Below are positions 12,446-25,602 of a DNA stretch of 64,000 nucleotides, in pieces; the first letter of the stretch is position 1, and each line of letters starts with the position of its first letter. Source of the DNA: Ovis canadensis (taxonomy: Eukaryota > Chordata > Mammalia > Artiodactyla > Bovidae); contig NC_091260.1 in the NCBI RefSeq assembly GCF_042477335.2, positions 51,479,001 through 51,543,000 of the forward strand, read 5' to 3'. The position numbers were made by a program, and so were the translations under genes. Under the pieces are notes generated by a model, which did not search any database, was not told where the DNA came from, and saw nothing but the letters and a program-made list of their open reading frames with translations.

Positions 12446-12931
12446 TATTTGTAGGGGAGCCGCATACAGCTAAATATCCATCATCTGAAGACTGTGGCTT
12501 TTTGGTTAAATGTTCTGTTTCTTGATTGCCATATTTACCATACACAGCCTAATTTCAACGAACTTGATGATAATACATATTCAACTTCGAAATGAGACCA
12601 TAATTCAGCTTTGGGGAAGATGGTTCACAAGGCGTCTCGGGATGCTGCCTGCCTTTTCACACTTACTCCTGAGCATCATTTGTCATCACACTTCGCTACA
12701 TGAAAATGTCATTTCAGGGAAGCGTTCATTAAGGGAATGCCAGATAACAGAATTCACTCTGATTTAATCTTTTGTGGGCTTTGAGATGAACTTATATTTC
12801 TAAACTCCGGTGAACTTAAGGACAAAAGCAACCACTCATTTCCAATAACTCATGTCGTCAAGTGACAAAACATGTTGCTTGGTAGGATAAGGAATACTGT
12901 TTCCATAACTGTATTTAAACTGAGATGGAAT
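12446..12931. other. CAPSL intron, nothing recognised
   Basis: No repeat family or exon candidate was recognised between the microsatellite and the LTR. Confidence 0.4.
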
Positions 12932-13381
12932 TGTTAGGTAGCTAGAATAGGAAAAAGGAGTCCAGAATGGTGGTGGCTAAAAGACAAGAAAGGGAAAAGC
13001 CCCCGAAAATAGAACAAAGGAAGGTCTGAGGACTGGAGTGAGGACCTCAGGTAGAACACACAGTGCTCCTGGCTAGCCCAGTTCACACAGGGCAGGCCCA
13101 AGGGGAGGGAAAAAGCATATAAAAAGAGGAGCCAAAGAGCCGGCGGTCTCTCTCTCCTGCACGCATGCATGCGCGCATGCACTCTCTCTCTTCTCTGCAT
13201 GTTTTTTGGGTTGGCATGCCCTCACACCTTGAGGATATATTTTTCTTTATTTTTTAAATAAAACTGAGCTGTAACACGGAGCTATAACACTGTCCAAGAG
13301 TTGTGATGCAGCGAGGGCTTTAACGTCTGATGCTTCAAATTTTTGTTGTGACGAGACAGACCTGAGGAAATTCCCCTGACA
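12932..13381 (+). mobile_element. Solo LTR, retrovirus-type, sense to CAPSL
   Basis: The element runs from TGTTAGGTAG to CCTGACA, about 450 bp, with LTR-style ends TG...CA. Inside are a TATA-like CATATAAAAAG at about 13115 and AAATAAAAC at about 13256, the normal promoter and poly(A) order. Flanks are GAAT and GAAG, a possible 4-bp target duplication with one change. A related copy lies reversed at 15501-16009. No gag, pol or env sequence is next to it. A 4-bp duplication would suggest class I, but this is inference. Confidence 0.7.
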
Positions 13382-13395
13382 GAAGGAAAGAAAAC

Positions 13396-13753
13396 TGAAA
13401 GTGGTAGTTACTCGTCATGTCTGACTCTTTGCGAATCCATGGACTGTAACTCACTAGGCTCCTTTGTCCTTGGGATTCTCCAGGCAAGAATATTGGAGTT
13501 GGTGCCATTCACTTCTCCAGGGGATCTTCCCAGCCCAGGGTTGGAATCTGGATTTTCTGCCTTGCAGGCATAGTCTTTGACATCTGCTGGAGTAGGGAAT
13601 GGCAACCCACTCCAGTATTCTTGCCTGAAGAATCCTATGGAAAGAGGAGCCTTGCAGGCTACAGTCCATGGGGTCACAAACAGTTGGACACGATTAAGTG
13701 ACTAATCTTTCTTTCTTTCTTTACCATCTGAGCCACCAGAGAAGTCCAAGATA
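13396..13753 (-). mobile_element. Bov-tA (reverse) split by a forward Bov-A
   Basis: A reverse Bov-tA runs 13396-13585 and resumes at about 13721-13753 with the head ACCATCTGAGCCACCAGAG. Between them lies a forward Bov-A (about 13586-13712) ending in a TTTC repeat. The junction bases TCTTTGACATCTG on the left and TCTTTACCATCTG on the right agree at 11 of 13, as expected for the target duplication of the inserted copy. Confidence 0.8.
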
Positions 13754-14797
13754 GAATGTCATCTGTCTTTTATCAACATCCAGAAATGGGATTTTTGACC
13801 CAGGATCAGTTCTACTCTGAGATGCCCTGAAGGTTTAAGGTGATGGGGAAGGGAGTTCCCTGTGTGGCTGGGGCAGCAGGACCCTGGGGACAGTGACTCC
13901 TGACCTCTTTGCCACACAGGAAGGCTTAGTGTGGCAGTGGGCTGGAAGTGGAGATGCTGGAGCTAGGGAGAGGAAACAAGCCTTCCTGTCCTAAAGGGAA
14001 TTCCCGCCCCCCCCCCATTTTTTTTTTCCTGTGAAACTTCATGGTGAGCCCTATGACCAAGGGGAGGGAGATCTTTATGTCATTTCTGCTGACATTTTCC
14101 TGCCAGGGGCAGAGAAATGTCCTCCATTTTAGCCTGAAGTGATTGCAGAAGTGTATTTTTAAAAGGAGCCTAGATTCTGTTGGGCAGTCAAATGAGTGGA
14201 GACAGAAACAGCAGAACCGTGTTTTCTTCCCCTGAGGCTGGCCTTTGATCTCTGAGATGGCAGTGGAAAAATAGTCAACTGTCATTTCCCCAAATTAGCC
14301 CATCTTGATGCGGGGTCCCAGCTTGTATCTACCCCTCTTCTGCAGGTGGTTCCTCCCCTTTGCCAGGGGAAACCTCAGCTGCCCTTTTCTCTAACCCAAG
14401 TCAGAATAGCCAGTTGTTGTGATTCAGCTGATTTCAAGTTCCCACCCCGTTTCTTCTGACATTTATCTTCACAAGCCACAGTAGGTTCTCAAATACTCAA
14501 AGTAAGGGTTATTGGGGTTTTTAGCGGTTATAGCATTTGATGTCACCTGAATTTCACAGACTCTGCATAAAGCCCCAGCTCTCTGAGTGCTCATCATCCA
14601 GGGAATGAATTACTCATGCAGGTTGCTGGAGGCCCTGAAGAACTGCAGAGTCTGATTGTTTTTAAAGAGGGGGACACAAGGATTTATAGTTTTAACAAGT
14701 GTCCCAAATGACTCTTATTCACATTAGTATTCAAGATCTTTGCCTCTCAAAGATTCAGAAATGCCTGATTTAATGACTAAATCTATTATGCACATCC
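13754..14797. other. CAPSL intron between repeats
   Basis: No gene or family was recognised. A C run followed by a T run is at about 14007-14028. Confidence 0.4.
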
Positions 14798-14928
14798 TGG
14801 AGGAGGAAATGGCAACCCACTCACTCCAGTATTCTTGCCTGGAGAATCCCATGGAGAGAGGCACCTGGTGGGCTATAGTCATAGGGTCACAAAGAATTGG
14901 ACATGACTGAAGTGACTTAGCCTGCACA
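14798..14928 (+). mobile_element. Bov-A SINE part
   Basis: Forward Bov-A core and tail from GGAGGAGGAAATGGCAACCC to GACATGACTGAAGTGACTTAG. It has a duplicated CACT in the core and no tRNA head. Confidence 0.88.
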
Positions 14929-14974
14929 CATGCACATATTATGCACAGAAACTTCACTTAGCATAATTATAATC

Positions 14975-15055
14975 TGAATAGTATTTATTGAGCACTTCTT
15001 ATCGCCCAGACGTGCCAAGGACTTTCCAGGGATATTCCATTTAACAGGAGTAATG
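14975..15055 (+). mobile_element. MIR SINE remnant
   Basis: TAGTATTTATTGAGCACTTCT followed by CCATTTAACAGGAGTAATGA is the first half of MIR in forward orientation. Confidence 0.55.
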
Positions 15056-15500
15056 AAAATATTTCTTAAACCTGATGCATGATTCAGACTTTTCTACATT
15101 GAGTCACATTTTAAATGAACAAAGAGCTGTTGCTATAAAGGAACTCCAGATGGAGCTGAAAGCTGGAGAACTGGGGAATGCAAAGCAGGCCAGAAATAAA
15201 GAAACTCAAGAAAGGAGCACATTAATGGTACTCTATAATTTTTAACAAAAGCTCTTGCACATGTATTCTTTATTTCTACTTCCAGGCATTGATAGACACA
15301 GCTCAGTTACTAGCTCCACTCAACGTCTTTCTTCCTACTGCTTTTTACTCTTTTATGGGGTGGGGAGGAAGCAGAAAGGCAGGAGGAAGAGAGAGAAGGG
15401 GAGAAGAGAAGGAGACAAGGATGAATCCTATGACTTTTTTCTCTGTTCCCTTATAATTTCAGCACAAAATGCAAGTGGGTCAGTCAACTCATGATTCTTG

Positions 15501-15753
15501 TGTCAGGCGAGTGTATGCTCCTTGGTTCTGTCTCCTCACGACAAAGATTTGGAGCGACAGACATTAAAGCCCTCAGCGTCACAGCTCTCGGGTCTTGGAC
15601 AAACCGTGTTATAGCTCTTAGACAAATCAGTGTTACAGCTCTATTTTGTTTAGAAGATAGCAGGAGAATCCATCGTCGAGGCATGAGGGCATGCCAACCC
15701 AAAGATGCAAAGAGAAGAGAGTGGAGGAGCATGCCAGCGCGCATGGAGGGAGG

Positions 15754-15802
<49 letters not shown>

Positions 15803-16009
15803 TTGGCTCCTCTTTTTGTATGTTTTCTCCTCCCCCTGCCCTATGTAAATTGGGCTAGCCGGGAGTGCTGTTTATTCTACCCGAGGTCCTCATTCAGGTC
15901 CTCGGAACTTCTGTGACCTTTCTTTGTTCTGTTTTTGCGGGCTTTTCCCTTCCTTGTCTTTTAGCCACAGTCATTCTGGACTCCTGTTTCCTATTCTAAC
16001 TACCTACCA
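15501..16009 (-). mobile_element. Solo LTR (reverse), same family as 12932-13381
   Basis: Reading the - strand gives the same order of blocks as the other copy: the end region, GCATGCC phrases, the CCAATTTAC(A/T) stretch and the start TAGGTAG. The ends are TGTCAGG and ACCTACCA on the + strand. The 4 bases CTTG occur immediately on both sides (15497-15500 and 16010-16013), a perfect 4-bp target duplication. A (GA)n tract at about 15748-15798 lies inside. Confidence 0.72.
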
Positions 16010-17094
<1,085 letters not shown>

Positions 17095-17270
17095 ATGTAT
17101 GACCTGGGAACAGGGGACCGTAATGGCTGCCATATGGCTCCAAATGATTAAACATCAGCTCAAAACCAGGATCAGTGCTGAGTTCATATTCATTCCAGGG
17201 TTTCTCAGGTGTTTACATACACTGCATTTTCTAGGGCAGAAGGAATAAAGACATTAAGTATTTAGCTGTC
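17095..17270 (+). terminator. CAPSL: CAPSL short 3' UTR with poly(A) signal
   Basis: A canonical AATAAA is at 17244-17249, about 150 bases after the stop, with a weaker ATTAAA at 17147-17152. Cleavage shortly after 17260 is expected for the usual transcript. Confidence 0.7.
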
Positions 17271-17640
17271 ACTTCTCTGAGGCTGTTTCCTTAGTTCTAA
17301 AATATATATCAGTTAAAATAGGGTCCATAAGTCTCCTAGAGCCAGGCTAAAAAAAATTAGATTTCTTCCTTGGCTATTAATAAAATTTCAAATATTATAA
17401 TCCCACCCAGGCACCCAGAGTGTTTCTCTACCTCCCATTAGATGGTCCATTTCTGGGCTGAAAAATTTATCTATTTTTAAGACTGATGGTAAATCTTCAT
17501 GAGTCTCAGTCCCAATCTGGGGATCAGAAGGAGACCCCACATTAGCCTCTATTTTCATAGTTTCAAGTTTCAAAGTTTCAAGTTTCAGAACTTGAGTTTC
17601 TCTGCTTGCGGTTTCAGTAAGCCTCAGTTTGGCCAATAGA

Positions 17641-17670
17641 TTTAAAATGACATTTTGGTGTCATTTTAAA
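17641..17670. repeat. Perfect 12-bp inverted repeat
   Basis: TTTAAAATGACA and its exact reverse complement flank a 6-base TTTTGG loop. No function is known. It lies about 550 bases after the CAPSL stop. Confidence 0.85.
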
Positions 17671-19974
17671 GGCTGATGTGAGACTAGACACCCTTTCCTT
17701 GAGCAGTAGAGTCAGGACAGTTCCTGCAGTTAAATTCTGAGACTGGGCTGTGCTCTCAGGATTTATGTGGGACATCTCACCCTGTGAGTGGGCACATCAC
17801 ATCAGGGGTCTGGTGGAATGTTCCTCCCCTCCCTGCTGTGGGTCCAGCATGCTGAAGTTCCCACCAGTGCAAAAAGACAGAGTGAGACATAGACGAGGAC
17901 CATAGGCACACCCCAAAGCAGAGTTTCCATTCTGACACTTTGTGGCTCAGAGTCTCCTCCTCTCAGGTCTAAGCTCTGGCTTCATGTTGTTGATGTGTGA
18001 GCGTCTCCCCAGGAGAGGCTTCTAAGCAAAGGCAGCGCCTGCTACTGGAGAGTAGATATTGAAACTACAGCTCTCTCTGCCTGTTTTCTGTTCCTGGGCC
18101 AGAGATCAAAACACAGAGACTAGTCCTCTGGCTATTGTGCTGGAAGTGATGACTTTGTTACTCAAAGACAGTCCAGTCCTTTTTGTCATTCTGACCCTGG
18201 CTGCACTCTTCCCCTGGTTTGGGGACATAGACTGGGATATTGCTCCCCTTTAAGATCTCATGTATTCAAGTGGCTCTGGATTTAGGGTCAGAACACACTT
18301 GCCATTTTTCTTATCAGTTCACTTGTTTACTCGGTGAATTTGGAATTTGAGATCAAGATATACATTGATTTAAAAATTGTGAAAACAAAAGTTTCTGGGT
18401 GAGAATTATAGCAATTGTTAAAGAGGACATGTTTCTTTGTTGTTGAGTTACCCTGATGACAGGCTGGGTAAAGGACCTTTTTCTTGAGAGCGAGAGCAAC
18501 TCTATATCATGGGAAGCTAGCTTTTTTGCAAATTAATTGCACAAACCTGGTTTTCTATCGGACTTATTATTGATGCTTATGTAGACAGTGGTTGTCCAAA
18601 AGGCACCAAATATTATAAAGAAATATGTAGGTATGATGTAGAAAACCAGAGGAAGTTATGAAGAAATGGACAGAAAAATATTCATGTTTTCTGCAGCCTG
18701 TGCCTTGCATATCGCGTCTAAGGAAGGGGTCCCCGGTTACCTGGGCACACTGGTTTCAAGCCTGCTGCTCTAGATGATTTGTGTCTTTGATTCTGGGAAT
18801 GACTCATGCCTCTGCTTAATTGGGGTCATAGAATAAGCATGTGATTCTAGAAGGACTAGGTTGCAGCTATCAGCTTTGTCTTCCCCAGTGGTACTTTGCT
18901 TCCTGTCTAATTGGGGTGCAGGGCACTGCTATCAGATTTCTGATAATCCATGCCTCACAGTGCAGCGGGTCACATTCAGTTACCTCCCTTCTAGTAGGTT
19001 CAGTTCTGGCCAGCAGTGAGGATTCTACCCACATTCCCCTCCACCCTGCCACCCTCCAGAAACCAGATCTAATAGCCTGTTGGTCAGGGTCACTCCATTC
19101 CTGCTCTCAGCCTTAATCTGTGACTTGGCCAGAAATCACTCATTATTTAAATCTATTCCTTCTGGTAGCAATGGGAAGAACAGAGAAGAGTCATTAAAAA
19201 TCATTTGCTAATATTTTTCAGTATATATTTTATTTTTAGTTAAATTATACAGTTAAAATGTTACTCCCTTTGCAATTAAAAGCAAATATAAACTGACCAC
19301 TTGGGTCAGAAGATAAAAGACAAAAAGGGTCTCCAAAGGAACACTTCAGAGCACTTCACCTGGACCTGGACAGGTTGGGCCTAGACCCTAGATATGATAT
19401 TAGACAAGCAAGCCTAGGAGAAGAGGATGAAATTGGTAGCTTTTCATGAAGCAGGAACAATGTATGAAAATGTTGTGAGAATCAGGATTGCTGAGAACCA
19501 GCCACCAGTATCTGCACTGATTCTGGGCCTCTAATCCCTCTCAAGGCAAACAAACCCAGGCCAGGCCAGAGAAGATGCTGACTCAGCCACTGTCAAGACC
19601 TGCAGGGCATCCTGACTGAATTCCAGTTAGAGGGCAAATGAGAAACCCACGATGCATGAGTAGAATTATGGACTGAGGCAGATCTCCTCCAATCAGCTGG
19701 GGCTGATTTTCAAAGTCATATCAACCTTGACAGGATTTCTTCCCAGGCCCAGGTGGTGCTCTGGGGGACAATGTATGGTTCTTTGTGGTTTGGTGGTCAA
19801 GCACAGAGTTACATTTCATATTGTAATAGCAGTTTTTAAGGTAGAGCTGGACCCCCTCCAAGTAGGCTGCATACATCATGGTTTTAGGGTGAAGAGATAT
19901 CCCATCAAAAAATATTTTTTGAGCCACTGCCACATGCCATGTTCTTTTCTAGGTTGTGGGGATAAGCATTTTTT
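17671..19974. other. Unannotated stretch between the two CAPSL terminal exons
   Basis: No repeat family, RNA gene or convincing exon was recognised. Frames are short and unbiased. Confidence 0.4.
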
Positions 19975-20225
19975 GTTGTTGTTGTTCAGTCACTAAGTTG
20001 TGTCTGACTCTTTGTGATCCCATGGACTGCAACACGCCAGGCTTCCTTGTCCTTCACTGTCTCCCAGAGTTTGCTCAGATTCATGTCTATTGGGTCAGTG
20101 ATACCATCCAACCATCTCATCCTCTGCTACCCTCTTCTCCTTTTGCTTTCAATCTTTCCCAACATCAGGTCTTTTCCAATGTCTGTGCTGTTTGCATTAG
20201 GTGGCCAAAGTATTGGAGCTTTTTT
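19975..20225 (-). mobile_element. BovB 3' end (reverse), left arm of an inverted pair
   Basis: GTTGTTCAGTCACTAAGTTGTG is the reverse BovB terminus. It continues through CATCTCATCCTCTGCTACCC to a sharp switch near 20222, where forward BovB sequence begins. Confidence 0.85.
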
Positions 20226-20522
20226 AAGGGGTGGTATAAGATCAGTCCTGGGTGTTCATTGGAAGCACTGATGTTGAAGCTGAAACTCTAATACTTTGGC
20301 CACCTGATGCGAAGAGCTAACTTATTTGAAAAGACACTGATGTTGGGAAAGATTGAGGGCAGGAGGAGAAGGGGACGACAGGATGAGGTAGTTGGATGAC
20401 ATCACTGACTCCATGGACATGGGTTTGGGTAGACTCTGGCAGTTGGTGATGGACAGGGAGGCCTGGCGTGCTGCGGTTCATGGGGTTGCAAAGAGTCGGA
20501 CACGACTGAGTGACTGAACTGG
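20226..20522 (+). mobile_element. BovB 3' end (forward), right arm of an inverted pair
   Basis: Forward BovB 3' sequence runs from GATCAGTCCTGGGTGTTCATTG to the terminus ACACGACTGAGTGACTGAAC. It covers almost the same part of the element as the reverse arm at 19975-20225, so the two can pair. Confidence 0.88.
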
Positions 20523-22025
20523 AACTTGAAGCAATGTGTTAGAATAAATGCAAATAAAACTACTGGCTCTCAGACCAGTCTAACTGCACACAGTCTTCAA
20601 GAAATCAGAGAGGAAGGAAAAAGTGGGCACTGAAATTCTCCCCTCTGTCTTGTCTAGCTTCTAAAGCAGGGCAGTTGGGACCCTTCACACTGTGGTATAT
20701 GGGAGATTCCATTGTAAATCTGATGGATGTAGACAATCAAGGAAAATACCCCTCTATACTTGGAGGCAGGTCACTGGCCTTTCACTTCTGTTAGTGGGTG
20801 TGGATTGCCTCATTGAACCAGGAGAGTACCAGCAGGTGATGGATGTTTCCACCCACATCAGGCTTCTTACAGATGCAATTTTTTCAGCTGATGTTTAATC
20901 AAGTGGAGATTAAATTAACCAAATGTGTTCTTGGATGGTGTGTGGGTGTCTTTCTACTCTTTCTTCGTGTAATTCTACTAACATGCTCTAAGGACTATCT
21001 CTTGTTGGATTTATGGGTATCTCTTTGGGGCATAGAATAAACAACTTCACAGTTTCCAGTTTTTCAGATTAGTCAGCAAACTTGCTTTCATGGAAATTAT
21101 AGCCTATTCTCTTAAATGAAGTGCTTGGTTCAAAGACATAGCCAAGTTTTAAATTTTAGAAATGCTTATGACTGAAGGGAAAACAAACATGCCGAGGGTT
21201 TGATAGACTGTCATATAATGTTATTTTCATGTAATTGATCCCTTGAAAACTGTATTTCTAAGCATAGTTTACTTCTCCAAGTTGCTTATACGAAAACGAC
21301 ATAAACCTTGATAGAGATAGCTAGTTATTTGTTATAATAAAGACACAATAGATGAATCTCCTAAAATTTTGTGTTCCAAAGCAGATGATGGGTGAAATCT
21401 GTTGAAAGACACATAAACACATGATTGCCGGGGGTTTTGAGAACAGAGCTGTGTGAGAAGGGACCTTTTTGTCATCTCAGTTGGTGCGGTGAGGAGTTGT
21501 GGTGAAACAGCTCTTCCTCTCTGAGAATAGCACCATCTTCTTGTTTCATTCTCACACCTGCTTCGCCAGAGCCAGTATTTTCCCCCATAAAATAGAGTGG
21601 AAGGTGCTCCTCAGGAGAGAACCCCTCCCTGAAAAATATGAACAAGCAACCAGCAGCTGAGGTTGGACCTCACCTCCACCAGAAAAGTATACGGAACCAG
21701 GGAGAGGACATCTCCAAACATATTGACCTGTCTTCTTTTGTTCTGGATTCTTCTCCCTCTTCTTCATAAATGGAATTCATTCATTATTGCTGTAGAGTAT
21801 CATAAAGGTCCTAGTAGCCATTGAACTCTGTAGATGAATTTTCTGTTTCACCCAAGGTCCCATGAGCACCATGGGTCTCCGGCTCTGTCTTGGTTCCCGA
21901 CAGTGGACCGGAGGTAAGTGGCTCAGATTCAGAAAGGACTGCACCAAGCTTTATGTTATGCTGCTGAGGCAACCACCATTCATCTCCAGTTTCACTCTGC
22001 TCATAATAAAGTTACAAGCACCAAA
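20523..22025. other. Unannotated stretch
   Basis: No gene or repeat family was recognised. Confidence 0.4.
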
Positions 22026-22402
22026 GAATTGATGCTTTTGAACTGTGGTGTTGGAGAAGACTCTTGAGAGTCCTTTGGACTGCAGGGAGATCCAACTAGT
22101 CCATCCTAAAGGAAATCAGTCCTGAATATTCATTGGAAGGACTGATGCTAAAGCTGAAACTCCAATACTTTGGCCACCCGATGTGAAGAACCGACTCATT
22201 GGAAAAGATCCTGATGCTGGGAAAGATTGAAGGTGGGAGGAGAAGGGGACAACAGAGGATGAGATGGTTGGATGGCATCACTGACTCAATGGACATGAGT
22301 TTGAGTAATCTCTGGGAGTTGTTGATGGACAGGGAGGCCTGGCATGCTGCAGTCAGTCCATGGGCTTGCAAAGAGTCAGACACAACTGAGCAACTGACCT
22401 GA
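22026..22402 (+). mobile_element. BovB 3'-end fragment
   Basis: Forward BovB from AAGAATTGATGCTTTTGAACTG to GACACAACTGAGCAACTGACC. The piece encodes the very C-terminal RT region, with a frame at 22199-22402. Confidence 0.92.
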
Positions 22403-22509
22403 ATTGTGACTCAGAGCTCAAGCACCTGAAATTTGAATCAAAATCTGAGCCTGTAGTTTGTAATCCTGTTATCAAAGAATTGGGTACCTATTTCTTGATT
22501 ATTATTGTT

Positions 22510-22640
22510 TTATTTAAAAAATTTTTTGGCTATGCAGGGTGGCATGTGGGATCTTAGTTCCCTGACCAGTGATGGAACCCCTGCTCCTGACAGTGGAAGT
22601 GCAGAGTCTTAACCCCTGGACCACCAGGGGAAGTCCCGAG
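22510..22640 (-). mobile_element. CHR-type SINE (reverse)
   Basis: Reverse copy of the cetartiodactyl tRNA-derived SINE: GGATCTTAGTTCCCTGACCAG, then a head ending GGACCACCAGGGGAAGTCCC. Shared by whales, hippos and ruminants, so older than the Bov-tA copies (established knowledge of the CHR family). Confidence 0.8.
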
Positions 22641-22796
22641 TACCTATTTCTTTGCTTGTCTTAACATTTGCACTCAGGGACTGGTATTGATTCTGGGAAC
22701 ATCTTGATCTTAAACTTGGGAGTTCTGAGTTGCTGATGTCCTAGAAACACTCAGGCCCCATGCAGAGCTGAAGGCCATCAGTCCTCTGAGGGAGCC

Positions 22797-22922
22797 TTGC
22801 TGCTAAGTTGCGTCAGTTGTGTCCGACTCTGTGCGACCCCATAGACGGCAGACCACCAGGCTCCCCTGTCCCTGGGATTCTCCAGGCAAGAACACTGGAG
22901 TGAGTTGCCGTTTCCTTCTCTG
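22797..22922 (-). mobile_element. Bov-A SINE part (reverse)
   Basis: Reverse tail and core, GCTGCTAAGTTGCGTCAG through GAGTGAGTTGCCGTTTCC, with the Bos-like GCTAAGT terminus and no tRNA head. Confidence 0.88.
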
Positions 22923-23151
22923 AGGGAGCTTTAGAGCAGGACGACGACCTGCAGTTGAGACGAAATGACAGATGCCAAGTGGCCTGTTCTGCTGGAGTGC
23001 CTCCACTGTGATGGGATAAAGTGCTGTATGAATGCAGGGTATTATCAAACGCCAGGCATTACATCAGGTAAACCCAGACTGGTCCTTTAGTTTCCCAGGA
23101 TACTGGGAAATAAAATACCATTCTACAAATTTCATACTTAGTTATGCCTAA

Positions 23152-23222
23152 ACCTGGCGTGCTGCGATTCATGGGGTCGCAAAGAGTCGGACACGACTGA
23201 GCGACTGAACTGAACTCAACTG
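23152..23222 (+). mobile_element. Minimal BovB 3' terminus
   Basis: Only about 70 bases of the BovB end are present (GGCGTGCTGCGATTCATGGG to GAGCGACTGAACTGAAC). It is an extreme truncation, with the terminus nearly identical to other young copies. Confidence 0.85.
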
Positions 23223-24003
23223 AAAATCTCATTTAGCGATATCATTCACTATCCATTTGCTTCAGGTTATCTCTGAAACTACAAAGTGAATATAGTAAAT
23301 CACCATTAATTCAGGCTCCAATAATTGAGCTCATTTAGATAGGGTTTGAGTGACAATTTACTTTTGTTTCAGCTGTACTAAAACAAGTGGGACAAGAGAG
23401 TAATCTAAAGAACATGGTGAAAGCTGGGCCCACCTATATTCATATGTGTTTTGCAGGTGGTTGGAGATATCTATTAATATTTGCATGCAAATGTAATTAT
23501 TTATGCTAGTCATAAAAAATTCCTACATATAAAACAACCTTAGGCCAACAGTTAGTTGACAATGCTTTCATTGCATAACTGGAAAACAAATTATTTTGTT
23601 TTTAGATATTTCGAGATAGTGAGGTGTTCCTATATGTAAATCCTTTCCAGACAGGATCTTTTAAATAGAAATTGAATAGAATTATGCTCCAAAATAATGT
23701 TTTATAAAGCATATTTCCCAAGATATTTATGATATAAAATTTTAAATATCCTGTTTCAAAAACTGTGCATGCTTCTAGGGGTAGGCTAGGTAGGCACTGA
23801 AAGCAAGAACTTCTCTTTCATAGCAATAGTTAGGATGTCATTTCTAGGAACCAGAGATTGAGACTTTTTGAGCTGCAAAGTTAGACATGGCTTAATTTAC
23901 AATACCAGCCTTGTCATTTTGTTACATTATCTGACTGTGCCTTGCTGTTAACTTGATTCTGATCTAGTAGGATTTCTGCAGTTTTAAGGCTTGAAACATT
24001 AAC
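23223..24003. other. AT-rich non-genic stretch
   Basis: Nothing was recognised beyond AT-rich sequence. Confidence 0.4.
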
Positions 24004-24216
24004 TATTGTTGTTTAGTTGCTAAGTTGTATCTGACTCTTTTGTGACCCCATGGACTGTAGCTCACCACATTCCTCTTTCCATGGGATTTCCCAGGCAAGA
24101 CTGATGGAGTGGGTTGCTCTTTCCTCCTCTAGGGCATCTTCATGACCCAGGGATGGAACCCACCTCTCCTTCACTGACAGGTGGATTCTCTACCTCTGAG
24201 CCACTAGGGAAGTCTG
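24004..24216 (-). mobile_element. Bov-tA SINE (reverse)
   Basis: A complete reverse tail, core and tRNA-like head, ending CTCTGAGCCACTAGGGAAGTC. Confidence 0.9.
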
Positions 24217-25057
24217 AAGCATTAACTAGTATTAAAAGAATTCATCTAGCTTTTCTAGTTCCATTTTAAAGCATTTCCAAAATATATTTCTTTTTACTAA
24301 CAAACATGTTACATATCATGCTTCTTCAGGTTTACTTCCCTGATGATGCTTCTGAAGTATTTAAAAATTTACCCGAGTGATGTTTCAGTTACAGTGATGA
24401 AATTTCTTTGAAAATGATGAGGCCCTGTTCAGACTGTACTCTCTTGTGCTTTTAAAAGAACAAAACTCATTTATCCATAAACACCATTTTTTTTGACAGC
24501 CAAGAATGAGAGTTTGAAAATGTGATATTAATATTCCTTTTCCTGCAGAGTTGGATTATTGCCACCTAATGGGCCAACCAAGTTCCCAGAATGCCCATCC
24601 TCTGAGCGATGCTTCCAAGACTATGGGGAATATTATTACTCTCTGGGCTGGTATTAAGGAACAGGGGAGGTTAAGGGTAGGGGAGAGAGGTAGAACCTAG
24701 AGGTTGGTTACTACTCTGTGTTTCTTTGCTCTTAACTCTATTGCCTATTATAGGAAGCTCAGGGTCAAGCATGAAACACTAACACGTATCCTCGCCAAAC
24801 TGAGAGGCTGGACAAGTTTGCCTTTAGCAGCTCCCCTGTGGCTAGTCCCCTGTACCTGTTACTGAATCCTAGGCATCATACTCCTGGGTACTCAAGGATC
24901 ATGGGAAGTACCCCATTCTCTAGTTTTATCCCTATCTGTTTGGTCTAGCCTCCCCCTCACTAAAAAGTTTTTCACCTATTCTTTTATGCTATAAATTTCT
25001 CTATCTTAAAATATTAATAACAACCACCAGTAAGAGCATACAAAGTAAATTCTAGAG
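24217..25057. other. Unannotated stretch
   Basis: No gene or repeat family was recognised. Confidence 0.4.
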
Positions 25058-25230
25058 TAGCACTGTCCCATAGAACTTTCTGTGATGATGGCAGTGTCCT
25101 ATATTGTATTCTCTGAGATGTCAGCCACCAGTCATAGATGACTAGTGTGACTGAGAAACTGAATTTTTCATTATGTTTAATTTCAATTGATTTAAAACAC
25201 TGTATTTGGCTACTGTATTGGATAGCACTG
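25058..25230 (+). mobile_element. MER5A-like hAT DNA transposon fossil
   Basis: Terminal inverted repeats TAGCACTGTCC and GGATAGCACTG bound about 173 bp with the MER5 phrase CATAGAACTTTCTGTGATGATG. Flanks TTCTAGAG (25050-25057) and CTCTAGAG (25231-25238) agree at 7 of 8 bases, the 8-bp duplication of hAT elements. Confidence 0.82.
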
Positions 25231-25410
25231 CTCTAGAGATATTTATCTTAATGCAAGAAATGATGGTCATGGGGGAACTGTAGCTGGCCAGCAGGCAGGC
25301 AGGCCCTTGCAGACTCCCCATTTCAGGGTCAGAGGGGAAAGGCAAGCCAGGCTCCCCTGCCTGATTTGCCTGTCCTTGACTGATGGCCAGTTGCAAAGCA
25401 AACTCAGTAG

Positions 25411-25602
<192 letters not shown>

